Shown: positions 7,435 through 15,489, counted from the first letter of the stretch. The stretch is 17,789 bases of DNA from CAZNVB01 sp964576265 (GCA_964576265.1 CAZNVB010000101.1:1-17789); one strand, 5' to 3'. The notes: generated by a model from the sequence alone, not told the origin. Made by a program: numbers and translations.

Positions 7435-8379
7435 GTGCTCAGGACGGATGACCCTCTCGCGCGGCGGTTCCGGAGATCGGTCGGGAAACCGCTCGAGCGA
7501 TCGGTCAGCCTGCGTCGGCACTCGAGCTTTAGGATCGGAGGGCCGGCCGACTATTTTTTCGCCGCTCGCTCGGAAGCGGAGCTTCGGGCCGGTATTCGTT
7601 TCGCCCGCGAGAATTCCCTTTCCTTCTATCTCATCGGCGCGGGAACCAATCTCCTGTTTGATGACCAAGGGTTCCGCGGGCTGATTCTCAAAAATCAGAT
7701 ATGCGGCATCGAGAGGCTGAATGAGGAACACATTGCGGCCCTAACGGGGACTGCACTTTCTGATTTGGTGGAGTTTTGCCTGGAAGAAGGATACGAAGGG
7801 CTCGAGTTTGCGGCCGGGATTCCCGGGACCGTCGGGGGAGCGGTGTTTGGAAACGCCGGGGCTTGGGGAAGTTGCATCGCCGACCGGCTTGAGCAGGCGG
7901 TTCTTCTTGACGGAAAAGGCGACGCCGTGGCGGTCGCGAGTGAAGATTTGGGTTTCAGCTACCGGCATTCGGCGCTGAAGAGCCTTCACCGGCCTGTTCT
8001 GAAGGCGGTTTTCCGGCTGAAGAAGGGCGACCGAAGCCGGATTCGCGAAGAAATTCAAAAAAACCTGGAAAAGCGGAAGAGCCCCTATCCTTCTCCGCGC
8101 CTGGCTTATGCGGGGAGCTATTTCAAGAATCCGGTCATGCCGGACGGAACGAAAATTGCCGCCGGCTATCTTCTGGAGAAAGTGGGCGCGAAGAGCCTCA
8201 GCGTGGGAGGAGCGGCCGTCTACGCCGGGCATGCCAACTTCATTGTCAACCGCGGCCGGGCCAGGGCGGCGGATGTCCTCCGGCTGGCCGCCGAACTCAA
8301 GGCCAGAGTCCGGAGCGAATTCGGGATCGATCTTATGGAAGAAGTGATCTATCTCCCAGCAAACGCCTCAATGCCCTGA
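7435..8379 (+). CDS. murB: UDP-N-acetylenolpyruvoylglucosamine reductase MurB
   Basis: FAD/NADPH enzyme that reduces UDP-GlcNAc-enolpyruvate to UDP-MurNAc, the step after MurA. The 314-aa protein has RIGGPADYF (33-41), the FAD-binding IGAGTNLL (67-74) and GLEFAAGIPGTVGGAVFGNA (122-141). The proton-donor Ser228 lies in AGSYFKNP, and the C-terminal Glu region is MEEV (301-304). The short form without the extra loop suggests a type II MurB. The GTG at 7435 is the only possible standard start: an in-frame TAG lies 12 nt upstream, and there is no ATG, GTG or TTG before the first conserved motif. There is no Shine-Dalgarno. The last 47 bp overlap the end of the opposite-strand DUF2520 gene. Confidence 0.95.
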   Translation: MLRTDDPLARRFRRSVGKPLERSVSLRRHSSFRIGGPADYFFAARSEAELRAGIRFARENSLSFYLIGAGTNLLFDDQGFRGLILKNQICGIERLNEEHIAALTGTALSDLVEFCLEEGYEGLEFAAGIPGTVGGAVFGNAGAWGSCIADRLEQAVLLDGKGDAVAVASEDLGFSYRHSALKSLHRPVLKAVFRLKKGDRSRIREEIQKNLEKRKSPYPSPRLAYAGSYFKNPVMPDGTKIAAGYLLEKVGAKSLSVGGAAVYAGHANFIVNRGRARAADVLRLAAELKARVRSEFGIDLMEEVIYLPANASMP

Positions 8380-9211
8380 TTTTCTTCGGGGGGATTCCGC
8401 GGGCGGAGGCGATGCGCAGAGCGGCGAGGCCGAGTTCTCTGTAAAGAGACAATAAGTCCGGAGAGCCGCGGAGCGATTCAATATGGGCCTCGACGGTGCC
8501 GAAATCGAATCTGGCAAAGGGACCGGAGAGGGAGCTGGTTGGGCCAAGTTTCTTGACGTTTTGTAAAGTTCCTTCAACAAGCGGAAGGAGAAGCTGGAGG
8601 GCGGTTTTTTCGTCGATCCTCGCCCTGGATAGCAGCCGAGTCGTTGCGGACATGAGGACGACGAGGGAATTTGAAGCCATGGTGCAGGCGGCGTGATAAA
8701 GGGGCTTGGCCCCGGCTGAGAGAATCAGAACCCGGCCGCCTAGGCGGCGGACGATTTCTTTCGCCCGAAAAAGAGCCCGATCGTCTCCTTCCAAACCGAT
8801 GAATATGCCCCGGAAGCGGGAGGAGGGCATGGCCTTTCGGGGGAAGGATTGGGCGGGATGGAATGAGCCGATGATCGCTCCTTTTGTTTTGAGCGGCTCG
8901 AGAACCCGGGAGGAAAGAAACCCGCTCGTATGATAGACGATTTTTCCCGACCAGTCGAACAGGGCGCGCGAAAGGGACTGGACCTCTCGCCAGATTTCGT
9001 CGTCGGGGAGACAGAGGAAGATCAGCCCGGCCGCCCTCACTGCAGCCGCGTTATCGGTCAATGCTTTTCCCTGTCCGATTTTCTTCCGGCTTTCCCCGGC
9101 CGACGACGGACGGCGGCAGGTGACGGCGACGATGGGATAGCCTTTCTCCGCGAGGGCGCGGCCGAGCGAAGAACCCAGCCTTCCCGCCCCGATGATGGCC
9201 ACGCCGGTCAT
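8333..9211 (-). CDS. Rossmann-like and DUF2520 domain oxidoreductase-like protein
   Basis: A 292-aa protein with an N-terminal NAD(P)-binding Rossmann fold: VAIIGAGRLGSSLGRAL, glycine motif at residues 8-13, followed by a strand ending VAVTCRRPSS. The LIFLCLPDDEI and SGFLSSRVLEPLKTKGAIIGSFHP segments resemble the F420-oxidoreductase/ProC superfamily. The helical C-terminal half (HAACTMASNSLVVLMSAT, then a GPFARFDFGTVEAHI block) is the DUF2520 region. The substrate is not known for this family and I assign none. It is the last gene of the murA-UPF0173-DUF2520 run, 34 bp after its neighbour, with no clear Shine-Dalgarno. Its final 47 bp lie antisense to the end of murB. Confidence 0.87.
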   Translation of the reverse strand: MTGVAIIGAGRLGSSLGRALAEKGYPIVAVTCRRPSSAGESRKKIGQGKALTDNAAAVRAAGLIFLCLPDDEIWREVQSLSRALFDWSGKIVYHTSGFLSSRVLEPLKTKGAIIGSFHPAQSFPRKAMPSSRFRGIFIGLEGDDRALFRAKEIVRRLGGRVLILSAGAKPLYHAACTMASNSLVVLMSATTRLLSRARIDEKTALQLLLPLVEGTLQNVKKLGPTSSLSGPFARFDFGTVEAHIESLRGSPDLLSLYRELGLAALRIASARGIPPKKIRALRRLLGDRSLLP

Positions 9212-9245
9212 ATCACGACCGAAGTTCTTGCCGTCGGGTTAAATC

Positions 9246-9899
9246 TCAGAGCGTGTATGACCCGCCCGGCGTGAGGACGATGACTTCGGCCAGAGAGCCG
9301 ACGCGGCGCTTGAACTCTTGCGGGTCGCAGCGGACGACCGGAAAAGTGTCATAGTGAATCGGGATGACTCGCTTGGCCTTCACGAACTCGACCGCCTTAA
9401 CTGCCGAGGGGATGCCCATGGTGTAGCAGTCGCCGATGGGTATGAAGCTCAGATCCGGCTCGAAGAATTCGCCGATGAGCTTCATATCATAGGTCAGACC
9501 GGTATCGCCGGCGTGATAAATCTTCTTTCCGTCCATCTCGATGACAACGCCGGTGGCGTTTCCTTTTTCGGCCGAGTGGTGGGCGACGACCATGTGGACC
9601 TTGACTCCCTTGACCTCCACAGTCCCGCCGATGTTCATTCCCGTCGCTTCGATGCCCTGCGATTGCGCCTCGACGGCGATTTCATGAATGGCGACAATCG
9701 TCGCCCCGGTCTGTTTGGCGATGACGAAGGCGTCGCCGACATGGTCTCCGTGGTAATGAGTGACGATGATGAGATCGGCCTCCTTGATCGACTGAGGCGA
9801 GAGCGAAGCGGCCGGGTTTCCGGTCAGGAAGGGGTCGATGAAAATCGTCCTCGATCCCTGGATTTTGACGGCCGAATGACCGAGCCAGGTGATTTCCAT
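9246..9899 (-). CDS. UPF0173 metal-dependent hydrolase (metallo-beta-lactamase fold)
   Basis: A 217-aa small metallo-beta-lactamase-fold protein. The metal site THYHGDHVGD is at residues 47-56 (H48, H50, D52, H53). Further conserved points are the His pair in VVAHHSAEKG, the HAGDTGLTYDM Asp segment and IPIHYDTFP near the C-terminus. Family members are called metal-dependent hydrolases; no physiological substrate is established. Its ATG has a very strong Shine-Dalgarno (AGGAGG, 7 nt upstream). It follows murA after 15 bp and precedes the DUF2520 gene, so it is clearly in an operon. No signal peptide is seen, so it is cytoplasmic. Confidence 0.92.
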   Translation of the reverse strand: MEITWLGHSAVKIQGSRTIFIDPFLTGNPAASLSPQSIKEADLIIVTHYHGDHVGDAFVIAKQTGATIVAIHEIAVEAQSQGIEATGMNIGGTVEVKGVKVHMVVAHHSAEKGNATGVVIEMDGKKIYHAGDTGLTYDMKLIGEFFEPDLSFIPIGDCYTMGIPSAVKAVEFVKAKRVIPIHYDTFPVVRCDPQEFKRRVGSLAEVIVLTPGGSYTL

Positions 9900-9914
9900 A
9901 AGCCACCTCCTTTT

Positions 9915-11186
9915 TCAATTCCCCGAGGCCGTGATTCTCTCGATCGAGGCTCCGAGGAGCTTGAGCTTCTCCTCGATTCTCTCATAGCCTCGGTCGAGGT
10001 GTTCGACCTCGTTGATTACGGTCTCTCCGCTGGCGACGAGTCCGGCCAGGATGAGCGAGGCCGAAGCGCGCAAATCCGTGGCGATGACTTCCGCTCCGGA
10101 AAGAGGCGTCGGACCCTTGACGATGGCCTTGTCGCCCTGGACTTCGATATTGGCGCCGAGCCGGAGAAGCTCATTGACATGGGAGAATCGCCGGTCGAAG
10201 ATCGTCTCGGTGATGATCGATGTGCCTGAAGCCTGGGTCATTAAGACCATGAACTGGGCCTGCATGTCGGTCGGAAATCCCGGGTAGGGCGATGTCGTGA
10301 TGTCTTGCGGCTTGATCTCCTGGCTGCCGACGACTTTCAGGGTGCGTTCGTCGAGCTCGTCGATCCCGGCACCGGAAAAGCGAAGTTTCTCGATAATGGT
10401 CCGGACGTGGCCGGGAACCGTGTTTTCGAGGATGAGCTCGCCCCCGGTCAGCGCGCCGGCAACAAGAAAAGTGCCGGCCTCGATGCGGTCGGCGATGATC
10501 TCATGGGTCGCTCCGCCGAGTTCTTTCACTCCCCGAATGCGCAGGACTTCCTCGCCCAGGCCGTCGATCCTGGCGCCCATCTTGATCAGCAGCTCGGCCA
10601 GATTGACGATTTCCGGTTCCAGAGCGCAATTTCTGAGGATCGTTTCTCCTTCCGCCAGGGTGGCGGCCATGAGAAGGTTCTCTGTTCCGCCCACCGTCTT
10701 CTTATCGAATTCGATCTCTCCCCCGCGCAGGCGATTGGCCTCGGCCTTGATATAGCCGTGCTCGAGCGAGATCGAGGCGCCGAGCTTCTGCAGCCCGCTG
10801 ATGTGAAGGTCGATCGGTCTCGATCCGATGGCGCATCCTCCGGGCAGAGCGACGATCGCCTTGCCGTAGCGGGCGAGCAGAGGCCCGAGCACGAGCACGG
10901 AGGCCCGCATCGAGCGGACGAGCTCATAGGAGGCCTCGGGAGAAATGATCGTCTTGGTCTCGATGGAAAGGGAATTTCCTTCCAGAGAGGATTCGGCGCC
11001 GAGCTCTTTCATCAGGGTCAGGATCGTAAAAACATCTTTCACTCTGGGGATATTTTTCAGAATCAGCGGTTCCTCCGTCAGAAGTGAGGCGACGATCGAG
11101 GGAAGTCCGGCGTTCTTTGATCCGCTGATCCTGACCTTCCCCTGAAGCCGAAGTCGGCGATCACTTGCGATGCGGATTTTTTCCAT
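9915..11186 (-). CDS. murA: UDP-N-acetylglucosamine 1-carboxyvinyltransferase MurA
   Basis: Transfers enolpyruvate from PEP to UDP-GlcNAc, the first committed step of peptidoglycan synthesis. The 423-aa length is normal for the family. Visible motifs: SGSKNA with Lys24, RSMRASVLVLGPLLAR (91-106), the catalytic loop LPGGCAIGSRPIDLH with Cys118 (the residue alkylated by fosfomycin in the family; not replaced by Asp here), and YPGFPTDMQAQ with the general-base Asp. The protein ends RITASGN. The ATG at 11184-11186 has no Shine-Dalgarno and lies 8 nt from a -10 box. It heads the murA-UPF0173-DUF2520 operon. MurB, the next enzyme in the pathway, lies beyond the operon on the other strand. Confidence 0.97.
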   Translation of the reverse strand: MEKIRIASDRRLRLQGKVRISGSKNAGLPSIVASLLTEEPLILKNIPRVKDVFTILTLMKELGAESSLEGNSLSIETKTIISPEASYELVRSMRASVLVLGPLLARYGKAIVALPGGCAIGSRPIDLHISGLQKLGASISLEHGYIKAEANRLRGGEIEFDKKTVGGTENLLMAATLAEGETILRNCALEPEIVNLAELLIKMGARIDGLGEEVLRIRGVKELGGATHEIIADRIEAGTFLVAGALTGGELILENTVPGHVRTIIEKLRFSGAGIDELDERTLKVVGSQEIKPQDITTSPYPGFPTDMQAQFMVLMTQASGTSIITETIFDRRFSHVNELLRLGANIEVQGDKAIVKGPTPLSGAEVIATDLRASASLILAGLVASGETVINEVEHLDRGYERIEEKLKLLGASIERITASGN

Positions 11187-11194
11187 CTGGGTGG

Positions 11195-11223
11195 ATTTTA
11201 GAATAAGCCGCCGGGAAATTCAA
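11195..11223 (-). promoter_or_regulatory. murA operon promoter, leaderless geometry
   Basis: On the minus strand TTGAAT (11223-11218), a 17-bp spacer and TAAAAT (11200-11195), a 5-of-6 -10 match. Only CCACCCAG separates the -10 box from the murA ATG, giving a predicted leader of 0-2 nt. Confidence 0.65.
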
Positions 11224-11257
11224 GGCGGATCGACATGATGGATTGGTTCGGCGGGAG

Positions 11258-13684
11258 CTAAGGGCTCGAGCTCTTCCTCCTCATCGTCATCTTGAACTTG
11301 GCGCTCTTCTCCACGAGTTCCCGGCTCACCACGTCCCGCTGGTATTTGTTTTCAAGATAAAGCTTTGTCTGATCGCAGTAAAACGGGCTTGAGGGAATGC
11401 CTGATTCTCCGGTTGGCAGCACAGTCAATGAATCGTCCCAGTTTCCCAGAGAATACACGTGGCGCTGGGAAGCGCCGAACCTGGAATCGAAATCGCTTCC
11501 GTCGAGCGGGTGGCTGAAAGGGCAGACCGTCGTCGAGTTCCCCCGGACGGGAAAGGGGCCGCGGTTCAAGCGGAAGATCCGGTCGAGAAGGCGAACCGTG
11601 CCCATCGGATGATCGATTCGCAGCCGGTGGAGCCGGCCCCACTGCCAGCCCTCGACATCCGGGCCCAGCTCTTTTTTCAGCTCATCGACGGCCTGCCGGA
11701 AGCTCCGGACGAGAATCTCTTCGCCTGTCTCTTTGATCTCCGGCGTTCGGACGTCATCGACGATCTCGGCGGAACTCAGAGAGAGGATATTGGCGGTGAA
11801 GGCAAGACCTAGGTTGGCGATATATTCTTTCGCCAGCTCTTCTCCGAGTTCGTCTTCAATAAGATTAACGAGCAAGCGGCCGTGAATTTTTGCCGATAGG
11901 AGGGCCGCGGCGCTGTCTTCGGCCATCGTCCCGTCCCAGGATTCGAGGAGGGCCAGCGCCTTCCTTTCCTCTGGCCGCGGATCGCCGATCTTGCCGGCTG
12001 CGGAGACGAGGCGATCGTTGATCTTTTCCGCCAGATGGGAGCGGACGTCCGATTGGATGCGGCAAAAATCCTCGAGCGATAATTTTTCTTTGGCCGCGAG
12101 CATCGCACGGATCCGCTCGATGCGGTAGCCGGGGTCGAAGAAATAGCTGATATAATGCGGATAGCTGTCCGCTGCGCTTCTGTTGTTGGCCGAGGAGACT
12201 TCTCCCGAGGGGGGGTTGAAAACATGCGGTAACTCCTCAAATGGGACATTCCGTTTCCAATCGTATTCGTCCGTCTCGCCCGGGACGACGCCGATCCCTC
12301 CTTTTCTAAGGGGAATTCCGGCCACACAGTAGAGTCCGATGTTCCCGTCGACATCGGCGTAGATGACGTTCAGACTCAGCGAACGGAATGACCGGAGGGC
12401 GGCCTTGAATTCCTCCCAGTTCGAGGCTCGGTTGAGAAGATAGACGGCTTGAGCCTCATTGCTCGGCTCATTTCCTGCCCAGCGCATCGAGATCGCCGCG
12501 TTCTCGATTCCCTTCAGTTCCGAGATGATCGGTCCGCGGTGAGTGAAGCGGAGCTCCCGCTCGACAGGCTTCCCTTTTCGGACCTTGATCGTTTCTTTTC
12601 TTACTTCGAGACGACGCCAGGCGCCGTTGAATTCGTATTCCAGGGGATTCGCGGGGTTGATTTTTTCCCGGTAAAAGTCCACATCGTCATTCATGACGTT
12701 CGTGATTCCCCAGGCGATCCGGTCGTTGTGCCCGGCGACGACGAGAGGAGCGCCCGGCAGGGCGACGCCGGTGAGGTCGAGTCGTCCTGTCACCACCTCG
12801 TGGATTTTGTACCAGATGCCCGGAGCGAAGAGTCCGAGATGCATGTCGTTGGCCAGAAGGGGTTTTCCGGTGGCGCTTCGGGCTCCGGAGACGGCCCAGT
12901 TGTTCGAGCCGGTGAAGATGAGGAGCCCGAGATCGGCGATCCGACGGCCGGCATCGAGGAGCGTGGAGCGAAGGTCAGGGATTGACGGCGCGGCAGTGAA
13001 TTCAGGGTAGACGACCGTCTTTTGATTCCTGATGTCGGGGATCAGCTCGCTGTATCTTCCTTCGGCCAGAGGCAGCTTCTGCCCGACCTTATATAAGAGA
13101 AGGTCCGTCTGCATCGCTGAGGCGAGGTTCAACGCCATATAGCCGGCGAGGTTCATCGAGTGCTCGGGGGCCCATTTTTCTGGCCTGTAGCGGAGAAGGG
13201 CAAATTCAGGAGGCAACTTTTTTAAGTGATGGTCAATGAACTGATTGACTCCGTCAGAAAAGGCATCAAGGCTGTTTCGCAGTGGTTCATTCGACTGGCT
13301 GAGAACAAGCCGCGATTTCTCCGGGATGCGGAGGGCCCGCAGGAAAACATCGGTCTCGACAAGGTCGGAGCCAAAGATTTCAGCCAGACGGCCTTCGGTC
13401 GCCCGACGCATCAAGTCCATCTGCCAGAGCCGATCCTGAGCCATGACATAGCCGACGGCGCGATGGAGGTCGGCTTCGTTTTTGGCATAGATATGCGGGA
13501 CGGCATGGGCGTCGCGGTAAACGATGACTTCGTCTTGAAGGCGGTCGAGCTCGACATCGCGGTTGTAGTCGGGGAGGGCCCGACGCGCGATGTGCCGGAC
13601 AAAAATGTATCCGGCGGCGATCGCCAGAAAGAAGAAGGCAAGAATTCCCAGGCCGATTTTTTTAATGAGCGGCAGGCCGTCCAT
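11258..13684 (-). CDS. Membrane-anchored penicillin acylase family protein (peptidase S45)
   Basis: An 808-aa N-terminal-nucleophile amidase precursor. Residues about 7-29 form one hydrophobic segment, best read as an anchor or uncleaved signal that puts the enzyme in the periplasm. The alpha-chain region starts with VIVYRDAHAVPHIYA and the GYVMAQDRLWQMDLMRRA signature. Autocleavage is predicted before Ser260 in FTGSNNWAVSG, making Ser260 the N-terminal nucleophile of a roughly 549-aa beta chain. An ANDMHLGL block follows, and the beta chain ends with HPLDGSDFDSRFGASQRHVY. Family members hydrolyse amides such as penicillins, acyl-homoserine lactones or other N-acyl compounds; the sequence does not tell which. 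It lies 47 bp after the metY-like gene, with AAGGAG 11 nt before its ATG. Confidence 0.92.
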   Translation of the reverse strand: MDGLPLIKKIGLGILAFFFLAIAAGYIFVRHIARRALPDYNRDVELDRLQDEVIVYRDAHAVPHIYAKNEADLHRAVGYVMAQDRLWQMDLMRRATEGRLAEIFGSDLVETDVFLRALRIPEKSRLVLSQSNEPLRNSLDAFSDGVNQFIDHHLKKLPPEFALLRYRPEKWAPEHSMNLAGYMALNLASAMQTDLLLYKVGQKLPLAEGRYSELIPDIRNQKTVVYPEFTAAPSIPDLRSTLLDAGRRIADLGLLIFTGSNNWAVSGARSATGKPLLANDMHLGLFAPGIWYKIHEVVTGRLDLTGVALPGAPLVVAGHNDRIAWGITNVMNDDVDFYREKINPANPLEYEFNGAWRRLEVRKETIKVRKGKPVERELRFTHRGPIISELKGIENAAISMRWAGNEPSNEAQAVYLLNRASNWEEFKAALRSFRSLSLNVIYADVDGNIGLYCVAGIPLRKGGIGVVPGETDEYDWKRNVPFEELPHVFNPPSGEVSSANNRSAADSYPHYISYFFDPGYRIERIRAMLAAKEKLSLEDFCRIQSDVRSHLAEKINDRLVSAAGKIGDPRPEERKALALLESWDGTMAEDSAAALLSAKIHGRLLVNLIEDELGEELAKEYIANLGLAFTANILSLSSAEIVDDVRTPEIKETGEEILVRSFRQAVDELKKELGPDVEGWQWGRLHRLRIDHPMGTVRLLDRIFRLNRGPFPVRGNSTTVCPFSHPLDGSDFDSRFGASQRHVYSLGNWDDSLTVLPTGESGIPSSPFYCDQTKLYLENKYQRDVVSRELVEKSAKFKMTMRRKSSSP

Positions 13685-13731
13685 TTGGCACTAAGCTCCT
13701 TCCCTGTTCGCCAACAAGCGTCGATTCGATT

Positions 13732-15136
13732 TCACAGCGACGCCAGGGCCTGGTCGAGATCGGCGATGATGTCGTCCGGGTCCTCGCCGCCGACGCACAG
13801 CCGGATGAGCTGAGGCGGGACATCGGCCATGCGCCGCGCTTCTTCTCCTTGCTGTTGGTGGGTGGAAATCGCCGGGATCGTGGCCACGCTTTTGATCCTC
13901 CCCAGGTCGGTCGCCCGGAAGATGATCTTGAATCTGTCGAAGACCTGACGGGCGTTTTCGGGCGGGCCGTCGACCCGGAAACTCATCAGGTGGCCGTAGC
14001 GGTTGACCTCGTTTCCTGTGCCGTCGTCCGAGTCGACGAGGGTCATGTACTTTTTGGCCAGAGGATGAAAGCGGAAGCTCGGCAGCCCCAGATAATCGAC
14101 CTGATAGACACGGGGATGCCGGCTCAGATTCGGCCACCTTCTGGCAATTTCGGCTGACCAGGTCCATCTTGGAACGGAGAGTTCGCAGATCGTTCAGCGC
14201 GAACAAGGCGCTCATCGGCGTGGCCGCCGGCCCTTGGTCCCGGTAGGGCAGGAACTGGATATATTCGGCGAAGCTTTCTTTGAAAAGAGGATGATCGTGC
14301 TTGACCTTGGTCACGATCGGCTGGCGGCTGATCATCGCGCCGCCGATGGCCAGTCCGCCCGAGGTGATCGATTTGGTGAGGGAATGGATGACAATGTCGG
14401 CCCCATGGGCGATCGGCCGCATCAGGGCCGGAGTGGCGCAGGTCGCGTCGATGATAAACGGAATTTCCCAGGAATGGGCCAGTTCGGCCAGAGCTCGGAC
14501 ATCGCAAAACGACTGCTGAGGGTTGCTCGGCGCCTCCATGTAGAGGAAACGGGTGTCCTCGTCGATTTTCGATTTCCATTCTTGAATGTCGTCCGGATGG
14601 AGGACCCAGCGGACCTCGATTCCCCGCTCCCGGCCTTTTCTGACGTTAAAGTTCTGGAAGGTCCCGCCGTAGAGCTGGACCGAGCTGACGAAATTGATCT
14701 TTTCCGGTCCGCTTTTTTGTTTGATCAGAAAAGCGTCGGTGGAAAGGGAGATGGCGGCCATTCCGGAGGCCATGACGACGCAGGACGTATCGCAGCCGGT
14801 CTTATACCCTTCGAGAAGAGCCAGAGTATCCTGGAGAAAGTAGGTCGTCGGGTTGGCGATCCGGGTGTAACACCAGGTCGGAATGAGATAGGCCAGAGCC
14901 GCCTCGAGGTCGTCCGAATCCCGGTAGGCTTGGGAAGTGGCGAAAAAAACGGGTTCGATGATCGCCCCCTGATTGCGCGTCAGGGCCTCCTCCACCGAAT
15001 AGAGGCCGTGGACGGCGATGGTGTCGAATTTGTACTTTTTCACTCGCTCGACGAGCGCCCGCCTCTGAGCGAGGAGCTTTTTCGCCTCTTCGACATAGCG
15101 CCTGACTCCCGGCCCGTAGCTTTGATCGGAACTCAT
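13732..15136 (-). pseudogene. O-acetylhomoserine sulfhydrylase-like PLP enzyme, interrupted by one frameshift
   Basis: Cys/Met-metabolism PLP enzyme of the cystathionine gamma-synthase/MetY class. The first frame (15136 to about 14129, 336 residues) has YTRIANPTTYFLQDTLALLEG, the PLP-binding Lys255 in HSLTKSITSGG and Asp230 in IIDATCA. After KVAE the homology moves to another frame at about 14128 and continues as LSRHPRVYQVDYLGLPSFRF to a natural end, LDQALASL, with stop at 13732-13734. A shift of +1 (one extra base or two missing; GAATTTCTG would fit where GAATCTG stands) explains it. Repaired length is about 468 aa, including an N-terminal extension of about 35 residues. LYGGTF has Gly where methionine gamma-lyases have their Cys, which favours synthesis over lyase activity. 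A good GGGAGG precedes the ATG. It could be a sequencing error rather than a true pseudogene. Confidence 0.85.
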
Positions 15137-15170
15137 GCTGCCTCCCTATAATTCCGCGTTTTCTCTTCCT

Positions 15171-15199
15171 TTCATATCTTTTTTATTGGGCTTCGTCAA
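15171..15199 (-). promoter_or_regulatory. Candidate promoter of the metY-like gene
   Basis: On the minus strand TTGACG (15199-15194), a 17-bp spacer and TATGAA (15176-15171). It predicts a leader of about 27 nt containing the GGGAGG Shine-Dalgarno just before the ATG at 15136. The -10 box is a 4-of-6 match. Confidence 0.5.
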
Positions 15200-15214
15200 C
15201 TCCAGCTCGGCCCC

Positions 15215-15292
15215 TTTAAAAATTGGCTCTTCCAGTTTTTCTATGGGTAAAGAAAGAGAATCCCAACCATTTGTGAACTCCCATGAAGAGCC
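15215..15292 (-). terminator. Two-part inverted repeat followed by a T-run: terminator or attenuator-like
   Basis: On the minus strand GGCTCTTC (15292-15285) pairs with GAAGAGCC (15232-15225). Directly inside it ATGGG (15284-15280) pairs with CCCAT (15247-15243), leaving a 10-nt one-sided bulge. AATTTTT follows the stem (15224-15218). It could end hom transcription or, if transcription starts upstream, act in a metY leader. The long loop makes it an unusual terminator. Confidence 0.35.
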
Positions 15293-15321
15293 TGTGGATA
15301 AAGATTGTTAGAGGACGGTTT

Positions 15322-15342
15322 GAGCGCGACATCTCGCCGCTC
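15322..15342. repeat. Bulged 8-bp hairpin
   Basis: GAGCGCGA (15322-15329) and TCGCCGCTC (15334-15342) pair over 8 bp with one bulged base and a 4-nt loop. On the plus strand it is followed by a T-rich stretch (TTTGATTTTT), but no plus-strand gene needs a terminator here. It is part of the structured non-coding segment. Confidence 0.5.
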
Positions 15343-15489
15343 TTTGATTTTTCAGTAAGTTGCCTTATTGGCGATTTCCCGACCGAGTCTCAATCTGGCC
15401 TGGGGTGCTTTCGCATCTCTTATTCTTACCCACCGTTATGTCGGATGAGCCATGATTTCACATGGAGAGCTCAGGGCGGATTTGTCCAT

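Noticed and set aside
13691..14127. Arg/Pro-rich C-terminus of the uninterrupted 481-codon metY-like frame
   Set aside because: It is an off-frame read. The family-typical C-terminus is encoded in the neighbouring frame down to 13732.
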